Assembly (NCBI RefSeq): GCF_047238265.1
Contig: NZ_JBDFMM010000001.1
Span: 5,022,001-5,086,000, forward strand
Length of the DNA stretch: 64,000 nt
Reading direction: 5' to 3'
Origin: Paenibacillus_F sp047238265
GTDB lineage: Bacteria > Bacillota > Bacilli > Paenibacillales > NBRC-103111
The notes under the pieces are model-generated. The model saw nothing but the letters and a program-made list of their open reading frames with translations. It had not been told where the DNA came from and did not search any database. The position numbers and the translations under genes are program-made. Numbering within the stretch: the stretch's first letter is position 1; the number at the start of each line of letters is the position of its first letter. Shown here piece after piece: positions 9,141 through 18,179 of this stretch.

Positions 9141-10325
9141 TCACGCTTCTACCGGTTCCCGTTCCTTCAAAACCTCGGTATCCTGATGGATGCGGATACC
9201 CCGCTTCTCCAGCTCGGCGAATACCGCCTGCGGCTCGAAAGCTTCTTCCGGCGTCAGAATGCCCGCCTTGTTGACACGGCCTTCGGCGATCATGACGGCC
9301 GCAACGGCCATTGGAATGCCTACGTTACGGGTATAGGCTCGCAGCCCTTCCCAGCCCGGCACGGAGCCGTCTGAGGCCGGATGGGTGTGCGTAAGCGTAA
9401 GCCTCATCGGCACTCCGTTCCGGACTCCGGTGACTTCGATATGCAGCGCATAGCCGTACAGCTCCGTCTCCGAACCTTCGCGGGATTCGTACAAATATTC
9501 GCTGATGCAGTCCATGATGCCGATCTCCGTCCCGTTGATCCGGATCTTGTCGTTGCGCATAAAGCCGTACTCATAGAGCGCCTGGACGAGTCTCATATTC
9601 GGCTGCGGCCACGTACCTCGGACTTCGATCAGACGCACGCCTTTGCCGGCCAGAGCTTTCGCCAGCGTCTTCGTTTCGGCATGCGGGATAATATACTGGA
9701 CCGATGTTCCGTAAGGCTCGGGGAGCCGGACCTCACGGGGGCGCGCAAACGGCGGCACCTGGACGAACTCCCCGTTTTCGTACACGACGCGGCCCGGAAG
9801 GTTCGGATCGTACTCGTAGGTCGTCGTTTCCGTAATGGACCTGGAAAAGGCGATCGGCCGGTAAGAGCCGTGGCTGACACGGACGGTATCGACCGTATCA
9901 AGCTGCGAGGCGGCGTGCATCGCCATCATCTGGGTTACGCCCGGGGTCATGCCGAAGCCGGGTACGCATGTTTTGCCGTGACGCTCGAACAGATACGCCG
10001 AAGCGTCCTCGTCCCCGAATCCGTTGAGATTGATGCCGTGGCAGCCCGCTTCCGCTATGCACGCCGTAGACAATCCGTTAAGCGTAATCGCCGTCCCGTC
10101 CATGACGATATCGTAGCCCCGCATCTGCGCGACGGTCGCTTCTTTGTCATAAACGTTCACTTTGATGAAATCCACACGCGGGTCGTTTAGTTCCCGCACG
10201 ATCTTGCGCCCTTCTTCTTCGTTGAAATCGGCAACCGTAATTTGCTCAAAAGCGGAATACCCGACAAGGTCCAGTATCGCTTCCCTGCAAATCCGGCCCG
10301 CGCCGCCCAGACAAAATACTTTCAT
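9141..10325 (-). CDS. Saccharopine dehydrogenase-like NAD(P)-dependent oxidoreductase in AEP operon
   Basis: A 394-residue protein. The N-terminal Rossmann domain has the dinucleotide motif CLGGAGRICREA (GxGxxxR) and the acidic end VADFNEEEG. The rest matches the saccharopine dehydrogenase / carboxynorspermidine synthase fold, with PGFGMTPGVTQMMA and a C-terminal AYTRNVGIPMAVAAVMIAEG helix. Family members oxidise or reduce C-N linked amino acid adducts, homospermidine precursors and the like. It is the last gene of the AEP run, 61 bases after phnW. No standard AEP pathway step needs such an enzyme, so its substrate is open; true lysine metabolism is less likely here. Confidence 0.85.
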   Translation of the reverse strand: MKVFCLGGAGRICREAILDLVGYSAFEQITVADFNEEEGRKIVRELNDPRVDFIKVNVYDKEATVAQMRGYDIVMDGTAITLNGLSTACIAEAGCHGINLNGFGDEDASAYLFERHGKTCVPGFGMTPGVTQMMAMHAASQLDTVDTVRVSHGSYRPIAFSRSITETTTYEYDPNLPGRVVYENGEFVQVPPFARPREVRLPEPYGTSVQYIIPHAETKTLAKALAGKGVRLIEVRGTWPQPNMRLVQALYEYGFMRNDKIRINGTEIGIMDCISEYLYESREGSETELYGYALHIEVTGVRNGVPMRLTLTHTHPASDGSVPGWEGLRAYTRNVGIPMAVAAVMIAEGRVNKAGILTPEEAFEPQAVFAELEKRGIRIHQDTEVLKEREPVEA

Positions 10326-10386
10326 GATGCACCCCTCTCCGGCAAATGATCAGTCCGCTCCGTAAAGCTTAGTCCGCGCCCTTCCC

Positions 10387-11541
10387 TCAGTTCCGTGCCG
10401 CCGCCGATTTAAAAGTACCTTCGGTGACGTCCGCTATCATGTCGACAAGACGCCGCATATCCCCAGGATGAATATCGCCGATCGAACCGATCCGGAAAGT
10501 CTGGGCGGCGGATATTTTGCCCGGATAAATGACAAACCCGCTCTTCTTCAATTCCTCGTAAAAGGCCTGGAACGTGAAACCCGGCATGTCCGGATAATAA
10601 AAGGACGTGATGAAAGGAGACTGCACGGACGCGTCAAGCAGCGGACGGAAACCGATCGCCTTCATTCCCTCGGCAAGCACCCGCTGGTTCTCGGTGTAAC
10701 GCAGGTGACGGGCCCCGATGCCGCCTTCGTCCTCCAGCTCTTTCAGCGCCTCGTGAAAAGCTCTCACCACGTGCGTGGGAGATGTGTATCTCCACTTGCC
10801 CGACTGGAGTTCCATCGTATTCCACTGGTCATACAGATCCAGAGACAGAGACCTTGCCTGCCCTTCGCAGCGCTTGAGTTCCTCTGTGCGGGCCAGTACG
10901 AAGCCGAACCCGGGAACACCTTGAATACACTTGTTCGCGCTGCTGATCAGATAATCGATGTTCAGCTCGCTCATGTTCATTTCAATGCCGCCGAACGAGC
11001 TCATCGCATCCACAATGAAGGTTTTGCCGTATTTCTTGGCTGCCGCTCCGACTTCGGCTATCGGATTAAGCATACCGGTCGTCGTTTCCGAATGAACGAC
11101 CGCCACATGGGTTATCGCCTCGTCCCGCCGAAGCAGCTCCTCCAGGGCAGCGGGACTGACCGGGCTGAGCTCTCCCGAATCGAGAACGGCCGTCTCAATG
11201 CCGAGCACCCGCGCCATCTGGGCGATACGGTCTCCGTAAGCCCCGTTCGTCAGCACCGCCAGCTTGCCTCCCTGCGGAATAACGGAGCCGATAACGGACT
11301 CCACGCAGAACGTTCCGCTGCCCTGCATCAGCACGCAGGTGTAGCCTTCCGCACCTCCCGCGCCCAAAGCGACAAGGCGGGCGCGGATATCCTGGACCAG
11401 TCCGTTGTAATCGCGGTCCCAGGTGCACCAGTCCCGCAGCATGGCCGCTTTGACCCGCTTCGTGGTCGTAAGCGGTCCCGGCGTCAGCAGCAGGTATTCG
11501 TTGTCCGGCATTGCCGAGTACATGGTGTCCGTCTGTGCCAT
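10387..11541 (-). CDS. phnW: 2-aminoethylphosphonate--pyruvate transaminase
   Basis: A PLP enzyme that converts AEP plus pyruvate to phosphonoacetaldehyde plus alanine, the first step of AEP breakdown. It is 384 residues from the chosen start. It is a class-V aminotransferase with the N-terminal LLLTPGPLTTTKRVK, the cofactor Asp in FIVDAMSSFGG (D178) and the Schiff-base lysine in SSANKCIQGVPGFGF (K204). MAQTDT at 11541 is preferred because AAGGAGG lies eight bases before it; longer in-frame starts overlap phnX and lack a site. Thirteen bases separate it from phnX. The neighbours confirm the role. Confidence 0.95.
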   Translation of the reverse strand: MAQTDTMYSAMPDNEYLLLTPGPLTTTKRVKAAMLRDWCTWDRDYNGLVQDIRARLVALGAGGAEGYTCVLMQGSGTFCVESVIGSVIPQGGKLAVLTNGAYGDRIAQMARVLGIETAVLDSGELSPVSPAALEELLRRDEAITHVAVVHSETTTGMLNPIAEVGAAAKKYGKTFIVDAMSSFGGIEMNMSELNIDYLISSANKCIQGVPGFGFVLARTEELKRCEGQARSLSLDLYDQWNTMELQSGKWRYTSPTHVVRAFHEALKELEDEGGIGARHLRYTENQRVLAEGMKAIGFRPLLDASVQSPFITSFYYPDMPGFTFQAFYEELKKSGFVIYPGKISAAQTFRIGSIGDIHPGDMRRLVDMIADVTEGTFKSAAARN

Positions 11542-11554
11542 TTCCGCTTCCTCC

Positions 11555-12400
11555 TTATGCATGCCGCACACCTTCCGGCTTCGCAGAGGCAGCCGCCCCC
11601 TCAGATACGCTTTCGCCGGCCTTCAAGCGCGCTTCAATCAGTTCCAGTACCTCATCCAGTTTGCCTACGGATTCAATCACATAGTGGGCTCCCGCTTCAT
11701 AAAACCTTTCGCGCAGTTCCTCGCATCTGCGCTTCAGTTCCTCCGGCGCGCAGGCCGCTACCTCCGCTTCGCTCATACCGAGCTCGCTGCTCCCGAGCAC
11801 AATCCCGACCGTCCAGACTCCCGCGTTCAAGCCTTCCCGGATGTCGCTCAAGGTATCTCCGACTTTAACGACATGATGAAGCGGGTAAACTCCGAGCCGG
11901 ATGCAGTTTTCGTAGATCATCCAGGGATACGGACGGCCTGCGGGCATTTCCGTAGGCGTAACGAGCACATCGGGACGGTAGCCTCTTTTGCCGGCTTCCT
12001 CTACAACGATATCCATCATTTCCTCGGTATACCCGGTGGTGGACCCGATTTTGATCCCCCGTCCGCGCAGTCTTTCCATAAGCTCAAGCACGCCCGGAAC
12101 CGGCTCGCAGTGATTGCGAAGCGAGGCGAACAAAAGCGGCTCGAAATCCGCATACAAGGCATCAATGTCGCGATCGTCGGGGCGGCTTCCGAATTTCTGT
12201 TCCCAAAGGTCGGCCACGCGAGGCATTTTCGTAATTTCACGAATGTGATCCCATTTCAGGAGTCCCATCGGCTCGCGCGCTTCCTTCGGTGTAATTTCAA
12301 TGCCTTTGCGGCGGAAAATTTCTATAAAAACGTTCAAGGGAGCAAAGCAGCCGTAATCTACAGTCGTGCCAGCCCAGTCCATAATGACGGCTTTGATCAT
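11555..12400 (-). CDS. phnX: Phosphonoacetaldehyde hydrolase (phosphonatase)
   Basis: Cleaves the C-P bond of phosphonoacetaldehyde to give acetaldehyde and phosphate. It is a HAD-superfamily enzyme of 281 residues. The nucleophile Asp is in MDWAGTTVD (D8). The Schiff-base lysine special to this family is in MGLLKWDHI (K49). Later HAD motifs are STTGYTEEMM and KVGDTLSDIREG. The start at 12400 follows GGAGGAG. An in-frame ATG 15 codons upstream has no site. It lies between the fused permease and phnW in one operon. Confidence 0.96.
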   Translation of the reverse strand: MIKAVIMDWAGTTVDYGCFAPLNVFIEIFRRKGIEITPKEAREPMGLLKWDHIREITKMPRVADLWEQKFGSRPDDRDIDALYADFEPLLFASLRNHCEPVPGVLELMERLRGRGIKIGSTTGYTEEMMDIVVEEAGKRGYRPDVLVTPTEMPAGRPYPWMIYENCIRLGVYPLHHVVKVGDTLSDIREGLNAGVWTVGIVLGSSELGMSEAEVAACAPEELKRRCEELRERFYEAGAHYVIESVGKLDEVLELIEARLKAGESVSEGAAASAKPEGVRHA

Positions 12401-12530
12401 GTGAAGTCTCCTCCTGGTTAACGGGCCGGGGCGGCACATCCGCACGTCCGGCTCCGTTTTCGCTATGATGAAAATAAGAAATAATGACGTTTACAGCAGA
12501 GATGGTTAACGTTCAACCCCGTTAAACATA

Positions 12531-14291
12531 TTATTTCCGCTGCCAGGCGGAAGCACGGTTCCGCATCACTTTCGTAAGCTGCTCATAGCCGATCCTCACG
12601 GCAATGTTGGTCAGCAGAATAAGGACGGACATGGCGGCGGCCGGGGCGGTATCCCCCGCATCGTCCATATTGACAATGGCTACCGAAGCCAGCTTGAAAT
12701 CGGCGGAGTACAGAAACACGACTGCCGACACGGTTACCATGGAATTCACAAAGTAATAAACGAACATTTCCAGAACAGCCGGCAGGGACATGGGGACCGT
12801 TACCCTCGCGAATGTCCGGTAGAACGGAACCCGCATCGATTCCGAAACCGTCTCGAATTCTTTGTCGAGTTTTTTGAGCGCCGCTGTCGCCGTAATAAAA
12901 GGAACGGCATAGAAATGCACGATGTTGGCCAGAACGACGATCCAGATGGTGCCGTAAATTCCGCTCAGCGGATTGTCCGGCCGGTTGAAGAAGAAAATAA
13001 AGGCCAGTCCGATTACCATGCCCGGCAGCGCGAGCGGCAGAATGGACAAGAAATAAGCAAACTGCCGCAGAGCGTGCCAGTGGCGCACTTTTTCAATAAG
13101 ATAAGCGAAAATGAATGTAACTGCCGTGCCGATCAAAGCGGTATAGAGAGCCGCCTGCATGCTGTTCCAGAAAGGAGCCAGCCCTTCACCGGCCACGGAT
13201 GTGAAATCGAAATGGTTCCACGTAAACGACAAATCATAGGGCCATACTTTAATCACGGAAGCGAAAACTACGGCTCCGAGCAGGAGCAGGATAGCGCCCC
13301 CGATGGAGCTGCAAATGACGTAAAAGAAGGCGTTGCGCCAGCTTCCTTTCTGTATCCGGTAAGGAACCGATTTGGAGGAAACGAGCGCCTTCTGCCTGCG
13401 TTCCACGAAGCGGTCTACCGCAAAAGCGAGGATAGCCGGCAGGGTAAGCAGTATGCCTACGGCCGCTCCCATCGTCATGTTCTGCTGGCCGATCACCTGT
13501 TTGTAAATATCCGTCGCGAGCACATTATAGTTGCCCCCGACGATTTTCGGAGCGCCGAAATCCGTAAAGCTCATCGTAAAGCAGACGAACAGGGCGCTGA
13601 TGACGCCGTACTTTACACTGGGCAGCGTCACGCTCAGGAAAGTTCTCCACTTCCCCGCCCCAAGCGTTTCGGCCGCTTCGTACAATCGGTTGTCGGTTAC
13701 CGCCAGCGACACGAGCATAATCATCATCGCCTGGGGGAACGTGTAAGCCACTTCCGCCAGCACGATTCCGACCGGGCCGTACAGGCCGATATCCAGCCCT
13801 GCGGGCAGAAGACCGAACAAACCTGTCGTCACCAGCCCCTGGTTGCCGAACAAATAAATAAGACCGATCCCGTGCATCATCGTCGGGGCGAAAAGCGGAA
13901 GCAGCGCAATATAGCGGAAAAGCGTCCTGCCTTTGATATCCGTGCGGGTCAGCGCATACGCATACAAGAACGCGAGACCGACTGAGATGACTGTAGTGAG
14001 TAAAGACACGTTCAAGGTATGGATCAGGGACCGGAGAAGGGCCGGTGTCGTGAAATACACGACAAAGTTTTCCAGACCGACGAACTGCCCCGCTTTATCG
14101 TAGAACGCTTTGGAAAACAACCCGATCAGGGGCAGCAGCACCGTAACGGCCAGCACCGCGATCATGAGGGCGATGAGAGCCTGCTGTATCCGCTCCTCTT
14201 TGCCGTGCCGGCGCCTGATCCTTCCCCCCGTTCCCGTAAGACCGGAACGAAGGTCTCTGGCTGCGCCCTGCACCCTGCGTACGAACATCAT
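12531..14291 (-). CDS. AEP ABC transporter permease, two permease domains fused
   Basis: An inner membrane channel of an AEP importer. At 586 residues it is twice the length of a single permease, as in the PhnU2/FbpB-like fused type. Two homologous halves each carry an EAA-type loop for the ATPase: YEAAETLGAGKWRTFLSVTLP-like at about residues 215-235 and SESMRVPFYRTFARVTVP at about 498-515. About twelve hydrophobic segments are visible. It sits 18 bases after the ATPase gene and upstream of phnX, so the cargo is taken to be AEP or a close aminophosphonate. Confidence 0.92.
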   Translation of the reverse strand: MMFVRRVQGAARDLRSGLTGTGGRIRRRHGKEERIQQALIALMIAVLAVTVLLPLIGLFSKAFYDKAGQFVGLENFVVYFTTPALLRSLIHTLNVSLLTTVISVGLAFLYAYALTRTDIKGRTLFRYIALLPLFAPTMMHGIGLIYLFGNQGLVTTGLFGLLPAGLDIGLYGPVGIVLAEVAYTFPQAMMIMLVSLAVTDNRLYEAAETLGAGKWRTFLSVTLPSVKYGVISALFVCFTMSFTDFGAPKIVGGNYNVLATDIYKQVIGQQNMTMGAAVGILLTLPAILAFAVDRFVERRQKALVSSKSVPYRIQKGSWRNAFFYVICSSIGGAILLLLGAVVFASVIKVWPYDLSFTWNHFDFTSVAGEGLAPFWNSMQAALYTALIGTAVTFIFAYLIEKVRHWHALRQFAYFLSILPLALPGMVIGLAFIFFFNRPDNPLSGIYGTIWIVVLANIVHFYAVPFITATAALKKLDKEFETVSESMRVPFYRTFARVTVPMSLPAVLEMFVYYFVNSMVTVSAVVFLYSADFKLASVAIVNMDDAGDTAPAAAMSVLILLTNIAVRIGYEQLTKVMRNRASAWQRK

Positions 14292-14309
14292 GACAAGGAC
14301 TCCTTTCTC

Positions 14310-15353
14310 TTACTTCGCTGCGGCCTGGGATTCGAAAGCGATCAATTTTTCTTCCGGCAGGCGGAGCGACAGCTTCTTATTCTTCTCTAGGCCCAGCTGC
14401 TGGTAATGCTGGGCGGATACGTGGATCGTCATCGGGCGTCCCAGCGGCTCCCCGCCGCTGCCGAGTACGTCCAGCATGACGTGATAGAAGGGTCCGCGGA
14501 ATTCGATGCCGCGGACGACGGCCGGTATGCCGCCGCGCGAACCGGGCTCTTCCGCGCCGATATGCTCGGGCCGGACCGCCATCATGCCGGAGCCGCGTAC
14601 ACCCCTTTCCTGGAGTTCGGCTCCTTCCAGGAAGTTGATCGCGCCGATGAAGTCGGCTACGAACGGCGAAGCCGGCCGTTCGTATACCTCTCTCGGCGTG
14701 CCGATCTGTGCGACCTCCGCATTGTTCATCACCACAATGCGGTCCGCCATCGTCAGCGCCTCCTCCTGGTCGTGCGTCACCATGATAGTCGTGACGCCGA
14801 TCTTCTCCTGCAGCGCGCGGATTTCTCCGCGGAGCTTGTGCCGCACCTTGGCGTCCAGCGCCGACAGCGGCTCATCCAGCAGCAGGAAGTCCGGGGAAAG
14901 CGCGACGGCGCGGGCGAGCGCGATACGCTGCTGCTGGCCTCCCGAGAGCTGGGACGGGTACTTGTCCCGCATCTCCCAAAGGTCCACCAGGTCCAGCGAT
15001 TCTCTCACCTTCTCGGCGATATCGCGTTTACCGAGCTTTCGGCTCTTCAGGCCGAATGCGATGTTCTGCGCGGCCGTCATGTTCGGGAACAAGGCATACG
15101 ACTGGAACATCATGCCGAAATTTCGTTGAGCCGGAGGAAGAGCCGTGATGTCTTTTCCTCCTGCCGATACTGTGCCCGTGTCCGGGTGCTCCAGTCCGGC
15201 GATAATGCGGAGCAGCGTCGTTTTGCCGCAGCCGCTGGGGCCGAGCAGACAGACGAATTCGTTTTTACGGACATCCAGGTGGATGCTGTCCAAGGCCGTG
15301 AACGAACCGAATGTTTTACGGATGCCCCGGATCGATAAGTGAGCCTGATTCAA
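14310..15353 (-). CDS. AEP ABC transporter ATP-binding protein
   Basis: A 347-residue importer ATPase. It has Walker A GPSGCGKTT, the signature LSGGQQQRIALARAV, Walker B LLLDEPLSALD, the switch His in MVTHDQEEA, and a C-terminal TOBE domain from about residue 270 (MAVRPEHIGAEEP). This is the PotA/FbpC-like layout found in PhnT2-type proteins. The start is TTG at 15353, six bases after GGAGAG, with no ATG nearby. It is the second gene of the operon. Confidence 0.93.
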   Translation of the reverse strand: MNQAHLSIRGIRKTFGSFTALDSIHLDVRKNEFVCLLGPSGCGKTTLLRIIAGLEHPDTGTVSAGGKDITALPPAQRNFGMMFQSYALFPNMTAAQNIAFGLKSRKLGKRDIAEKVRESLDLVDLWEMRDKYPSQLSGGQQQRIALARAVALSPDFLLLDEPLSALDAKVRHKLRGEIRALQEKIGVTTIMVTHDQEEALTMADRIVVMNNAEVAQIGTPREVYERPASPFVADFIGAINFLEGAELQERGVRGSGMMAVRPEHIGAEEPGSRGGIPAVVRGIEFRGPFYHVMLDVLGSGGEPLGRPMTIHVSAQHYQQLGLEKNKKLSLRLPEEKLIAFESQAAAK

Positions 15354-15424
15354 ATGTTTCTCTCCTTCCGGCTGCCGGCTTGACGCTTCGGACTTGTTGC
15401 CGCTAGCGGGGTTGCCGCTTTATT

Positions 15425-16531
15425 TTAAGATTTGGGCTCGCTTTTGGCGTTGTAGCGTTTTTCCCACTCTTTCAAAATGCTGTCTCTATTCTTCGCCGCA
15501 TCGTTCAGATCGTATTTGATGAGCTGGCTGAGCGGGTCTTTGGAGTAGCCTTCCGGAATCGTGCCCGAGCCGTCGTTCACACTGATGATCGCATAGTTTT
15601 TGTTGTAAGCTTTCATCGCTTCGTCGCCGATCGCCCAGTCCAGGAACGCCTTCGCTTCGGGCTTGATCGTCGCTTTCTTCATCAAAGCGTTCGCTTCCAC
15701 ATCCCAGCCGGAGCCTTCCTGCGGGAATACGACCTCAACCGGCGCGCCTTTCTTCTTCTCCTGAATGCCGCGGTAACCGAACGAGATGCCGATCGGGTAT
15801 TCTCCGGCAGCCGCCATCTTGGCCGGTTTGGAACCGGAGTGTGTGTAGACGGCGATATTTTCATGAAGCTTGTCCATGAACTCCCAGGACGGCCCTTTGC
15901 CGTAAAGCTGCTGCCAGCCCGTCACATCGAAAAATCCCGTTCCCGAGGAAGCCGGGTTAGGCATCACGATCATGCCTTTATATTCGGGCTTGATCAGATC
16001 CTGGTAAGTTTTCGGAACCGGAAGCTTCTTTTTCTCCAGTTCCTTCGTGTTGACGATAAAAGCCGTTTCCCACGCGTCGATGCCCACCCATTTCGCCGGA
16101 GTACCGGTGCTCTTGAACATCGGGGAGACACGTTCGATCCCTTTGGGCGAGTAACCCTCCACCATGCCGTTCTGATCGAGCACAAGCAGGCTGGTCGTGG
16201 CTACGCCCCAGACGACGTCCGCTTGCGGGTTATCTTTCTCGGCCAGCAGCTTGGCCGTAATGATGCCCGTCGAATCCCGGACGATATTTACCTTCACATC
16301 CGGGTTCGTTTTTTTGAATGATTCGAGGTAAGCTTTAATCTGATCGTCTTCCAGTGCGGTGTACACCGTCAGGTCGCCTTTCAGGGCGGCGTTTTGGGAA
16401 GTGCCCTCATTGCTTCCCGCCTTCTCGGGCGGGTTGGTCGCGGCGCCCGCTTCGCTGCCGCTTTTTCCGCAGCCTGCCAGAAGGGAAATCGCCATAAGAA
16501 GAGTCAGGCAAAGTGATGCTGTTTTTTTCAT
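15425..16531 (-). CDS. AEP ABC transporter substrate-binding lipoprotein
   Basis: Extracellular binding protein of the AEP importer and first gene of the operon; 368 residues. The N-terminus MKKTASLCLTLLMAISLLAG-C is a lipoprotein signal peptide with the modified Cys at residue 21, followed by a flexible Gly/Ser/Asn-rich tether. The body is the family-1 periplasmic-binding type (iron/thiamine/AEP-like): LTVYTALEDDQIKAYLESF, the ADVVWGVATTS block, and the C-terminal LDWAIGDEAMKAYNKNYA. It matches the PhnS2 class by context and fold; the ligand is inferred from PhnW and PhnX downstream. Confidence 0.9.
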   Translation of the reverse strand: MKKTASLCLTLLMAISLLAGCGKSGSEAGAATNPPEKAGSNEGTSQNAALKGDLTVYTALEDDQIKAYLESFKKTNPDVKVNIVRDSTGIITAKLLAEKDNPQADVVWGVATTSLLVLDQNGMVEGYSPKGIERVSPMFKSTGTPAKWVGIDAWETAFIVNTKELEKKKLPVPKTYQDLIKPEYKGMIVMPNPASSGTGFFDVTGWQQLYGKGPSWEFMDKLHENIAVYTHSGSKPAKMAAAGEYPIGISFGYRGIQEKKKGAPVEVVFPQEGSGWDVEANALMKKATIKPEAKAFLDWAIGDEAMKAYNKNYAIISVNDGSGTIPEGYSKDPLSQLIKYDLNDAAKNRDSILKEWEKRYNAKSEPKS

Positions 16532-16708
16532 GACCGTCGTTCATCCTCTCGAATTTGTAAAATGGGATAAGCTGCGTTTGAATTCGTTTCTCTTACAGTT
16601 GTTATGGTAAAGAAGTTTTGTAAACTCACGATTAAATACAAGTAAAGATTGTGTGTTTTATTTTATTTAATTGTTTTTAGTTGGTATTTGTTCGTATAAA
16701 CACAACAA

Positions 16709-16733
16709 AAAAAGACAGCCTTTACGGCTGCCT
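16709..16733 (-). terminator. Terminator of folE
   Basis: The minus strand reads ggcagcc gtaaa ggctgtc followed by seven T. One mismatch in a seven-base stem. Confidence 0.75.
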
Positions 16734-16770
16734 TTCCCTGTGATTTCATTTGCAGTTGATTGGAGAAGCA

Positions 16771-16835
16771 GTTTTACTTGCGTTTTACTTGCATTTTTCT
16801 TGGATTTGCTTGCGTTCTGCTTGGGTTTGCTTTGC
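16771..16835. repeat. Degenerate 11-bp tandem repeat, about six copies
   Basis: Two exact copies of gttttacttgc are followed by atttttcttgg, atttgcttgc, gttctgcttgg and gtttgctttgc. It lies between the folE stop and its terminator. Confidence 0.75.
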
Positions 16836-16900
16836 TGGGGGAGAGACACCCCCGTATCCTGGACCGGCTATCCTTCGGATTTCTCCGCAGGTTGTCCAAT

Positions 16901-17488
16901 TTACTTAATCAGCGACAAAAACTCCGCCCGCAAAGCCGAATCCGTCCGGAACGAGCCGCGTACGGCCGACGTGACGGTTTTGCTGCCGGGCTTCTTAACG
17001 CCGCGGGAGCACATGCACAGATGCTCGCCTTCCACGACGACCATGACGCCGTGCGGTTCCAGCACCTCGTCCAGCGTGTTGGCGATCTGGGAAGTGATTC
17101 GCTCCTGCACCTGCAATTTGCGGGTGATGGCTTCCACCAGACGGGCGAATTTGCTTAAGCCCGCGATTTTCCCGCTCGGAATGTAGCCCACGTGGATTTT
17201 GCCGAAAAACGGCGCCATATGATGCTCGCACTGGCTGTAATAAACAATGTCCTTGATGATAACGAGCTCTTCGTGCTGCTCATCGAAGGTTACGCCGAGC
17301 ACGTCGTGGAAATCCGCTTCGTATCCGGCGAAAATTTCCTCGTACATACGGGTTACGCGCGCCGGAGTATCCAGCAGCCCCTCTCGTTCCGGGTCTTCGC
17401 CGATCAGACGCAGAATCTCCCGGATGTGCCCTTCGATCTGTTCGCGGTTATCCGTTACCTTGGTGTTTTTGTATTCTTTAGCCGGCAT
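16901..17488 (-). CDS. folE: GTP cyclohydrolase I
   Basis: Makes 7,8-dihydroneopterin triphosphate from GTP, the entry to folate (and queuosine) synthesis. It is 195 residues, normal for bacterial FolE. Zinc ligands are C87 and H90 in SQCEHHMAPFFG and C158 in HLCMCSRGVKKPGSKT. GLLDTPARVTRMYEE and GLSKFARLVEAI are standard. The start ATG overlaps the end of the TetR gene by 11 bases, with GGAAGGAG just before it, so the two genes are probably translated together. Downstream is a terminator. Confidence 0.97.
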   Translation of the reverse strand: MPAKEYKNTKVTDNREQIEGHIREILRLIGEDPEREGLLDTPARVTRMYEEIFAGYEADFHDVLGVTFDEQHEELVIIKDIVYYSQCEHHMAPFFGKIHVGYIPSGKIAGLSKFARLVEAITRKLQVQERITSQIANTLDEVLEPHGVMVVVEGEHLCMCSRGVKKPGSKTVTSAVRGSFRTDSALRAEFLSLIK

Positions 17489-18086
17489 GTTGCTCTCCTT
17501 CCGATCCGTCTCCTATGATATGGTTCACCAGCTTGCCGCCGTACTGCAGCGCGAAACTGCTGCGGTGCGCTTTGCCGAGAAGCATGCCGCCCTGCAGCAG
17601 GGCAGTCAGCGCGACGGCCGTTTCCCTGGCTTTCATGCCATGAAGGTTGATCTCCTGATTAGCCGCCCCTTCCTGCAGGCAGGCTTCGATTCTTTTCTCT
17701 ATGTCTTCCAGAAAATGCACCAGCAAGCGGCGCAGTTCTTCATACCGGTCGCCCAGTTCGAGAACCAGGTTGCCGATATAGCAGCCCCTGCGGCAGTCAT
17801 GCTCTTCCGCAGCAGCCTGCATGAGACGGAACATTCGTCCCAGCCTCTCTTTCGGGTCCAGCGTTCGGTTGTCCAGCGACGGCCCGAATATCTGCTCTTC
17901 CATCAGCGCGATCTTCTGCTGAATGACTTGCCGGCCAAGCTCTTCCTTACTCTTAAAATGATAATAAAAGTTGCTTTTCACTACGCCGCACTGGGAGAGA
18001 ATTTCTTCCAGGCCCGTAGCCTGAAAGCCTTGCTCGTGAAACAGCTCCATGGCAGCAGCGATAATTTTGTCTTTGTTGCTGGGCAT
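17478..18086 (-). CDS. TetR/AcrR-family regulator overlapping folE
   Basis: A 202-residue repressor-type protein. The N-terminal helix-turn-helix covers about residues 5-50: KIIAAAMELFHEQGFQATG, EILSQCGVVKSNFYYHFKSKEEL. The effector domain has the HDCRRGCYIGNLVLELGD stretch typical of the LmrA/YxaF-like TetR C-terminal group. It runs into folE by 11 bases. TetR proteins often repress themselves and the gene next to them, so folE may be under its control; no operator was identified. Confidence 0.9.
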   Translation of the reverse strand: MPSNKDKIIAAAMELFHEQGFQATGLEEILSQCGVVKSNFYYHFKSKEELGRQVIQQKIALMEEQIFGPSLDNRTLDPKERLGRMFRLMQAAAEEHDCRRGCYIGNLVLELGDRYEELRRLLVHFLEDIEKRIEACLQEGAANQEINLHGMKARETAVALTALLQGGMLLGKAHRSSFALQYGGKLVNHIIGDGSEGEQHAG

Positions 18087-18179
18087 AAGCCAACCACCTC
18101 TGGATAATACTGGTCCGTTCTACTCAAAGGGCCGAGCAGCCTGTGAAACAGGACTCCCGGCCGCTTTCATGCGGATCTT

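Larger units (their letters stand above)
16532..16900. other. Region between folE and AEP operon
   Basis: It holds the folE terminator, an 11-bp degenerate tandem repeat and the AEP operon promoter region. Frames crossing the repeat (about 60-130 codons) lack ribosome sites and family features. Confidence 0.5.
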
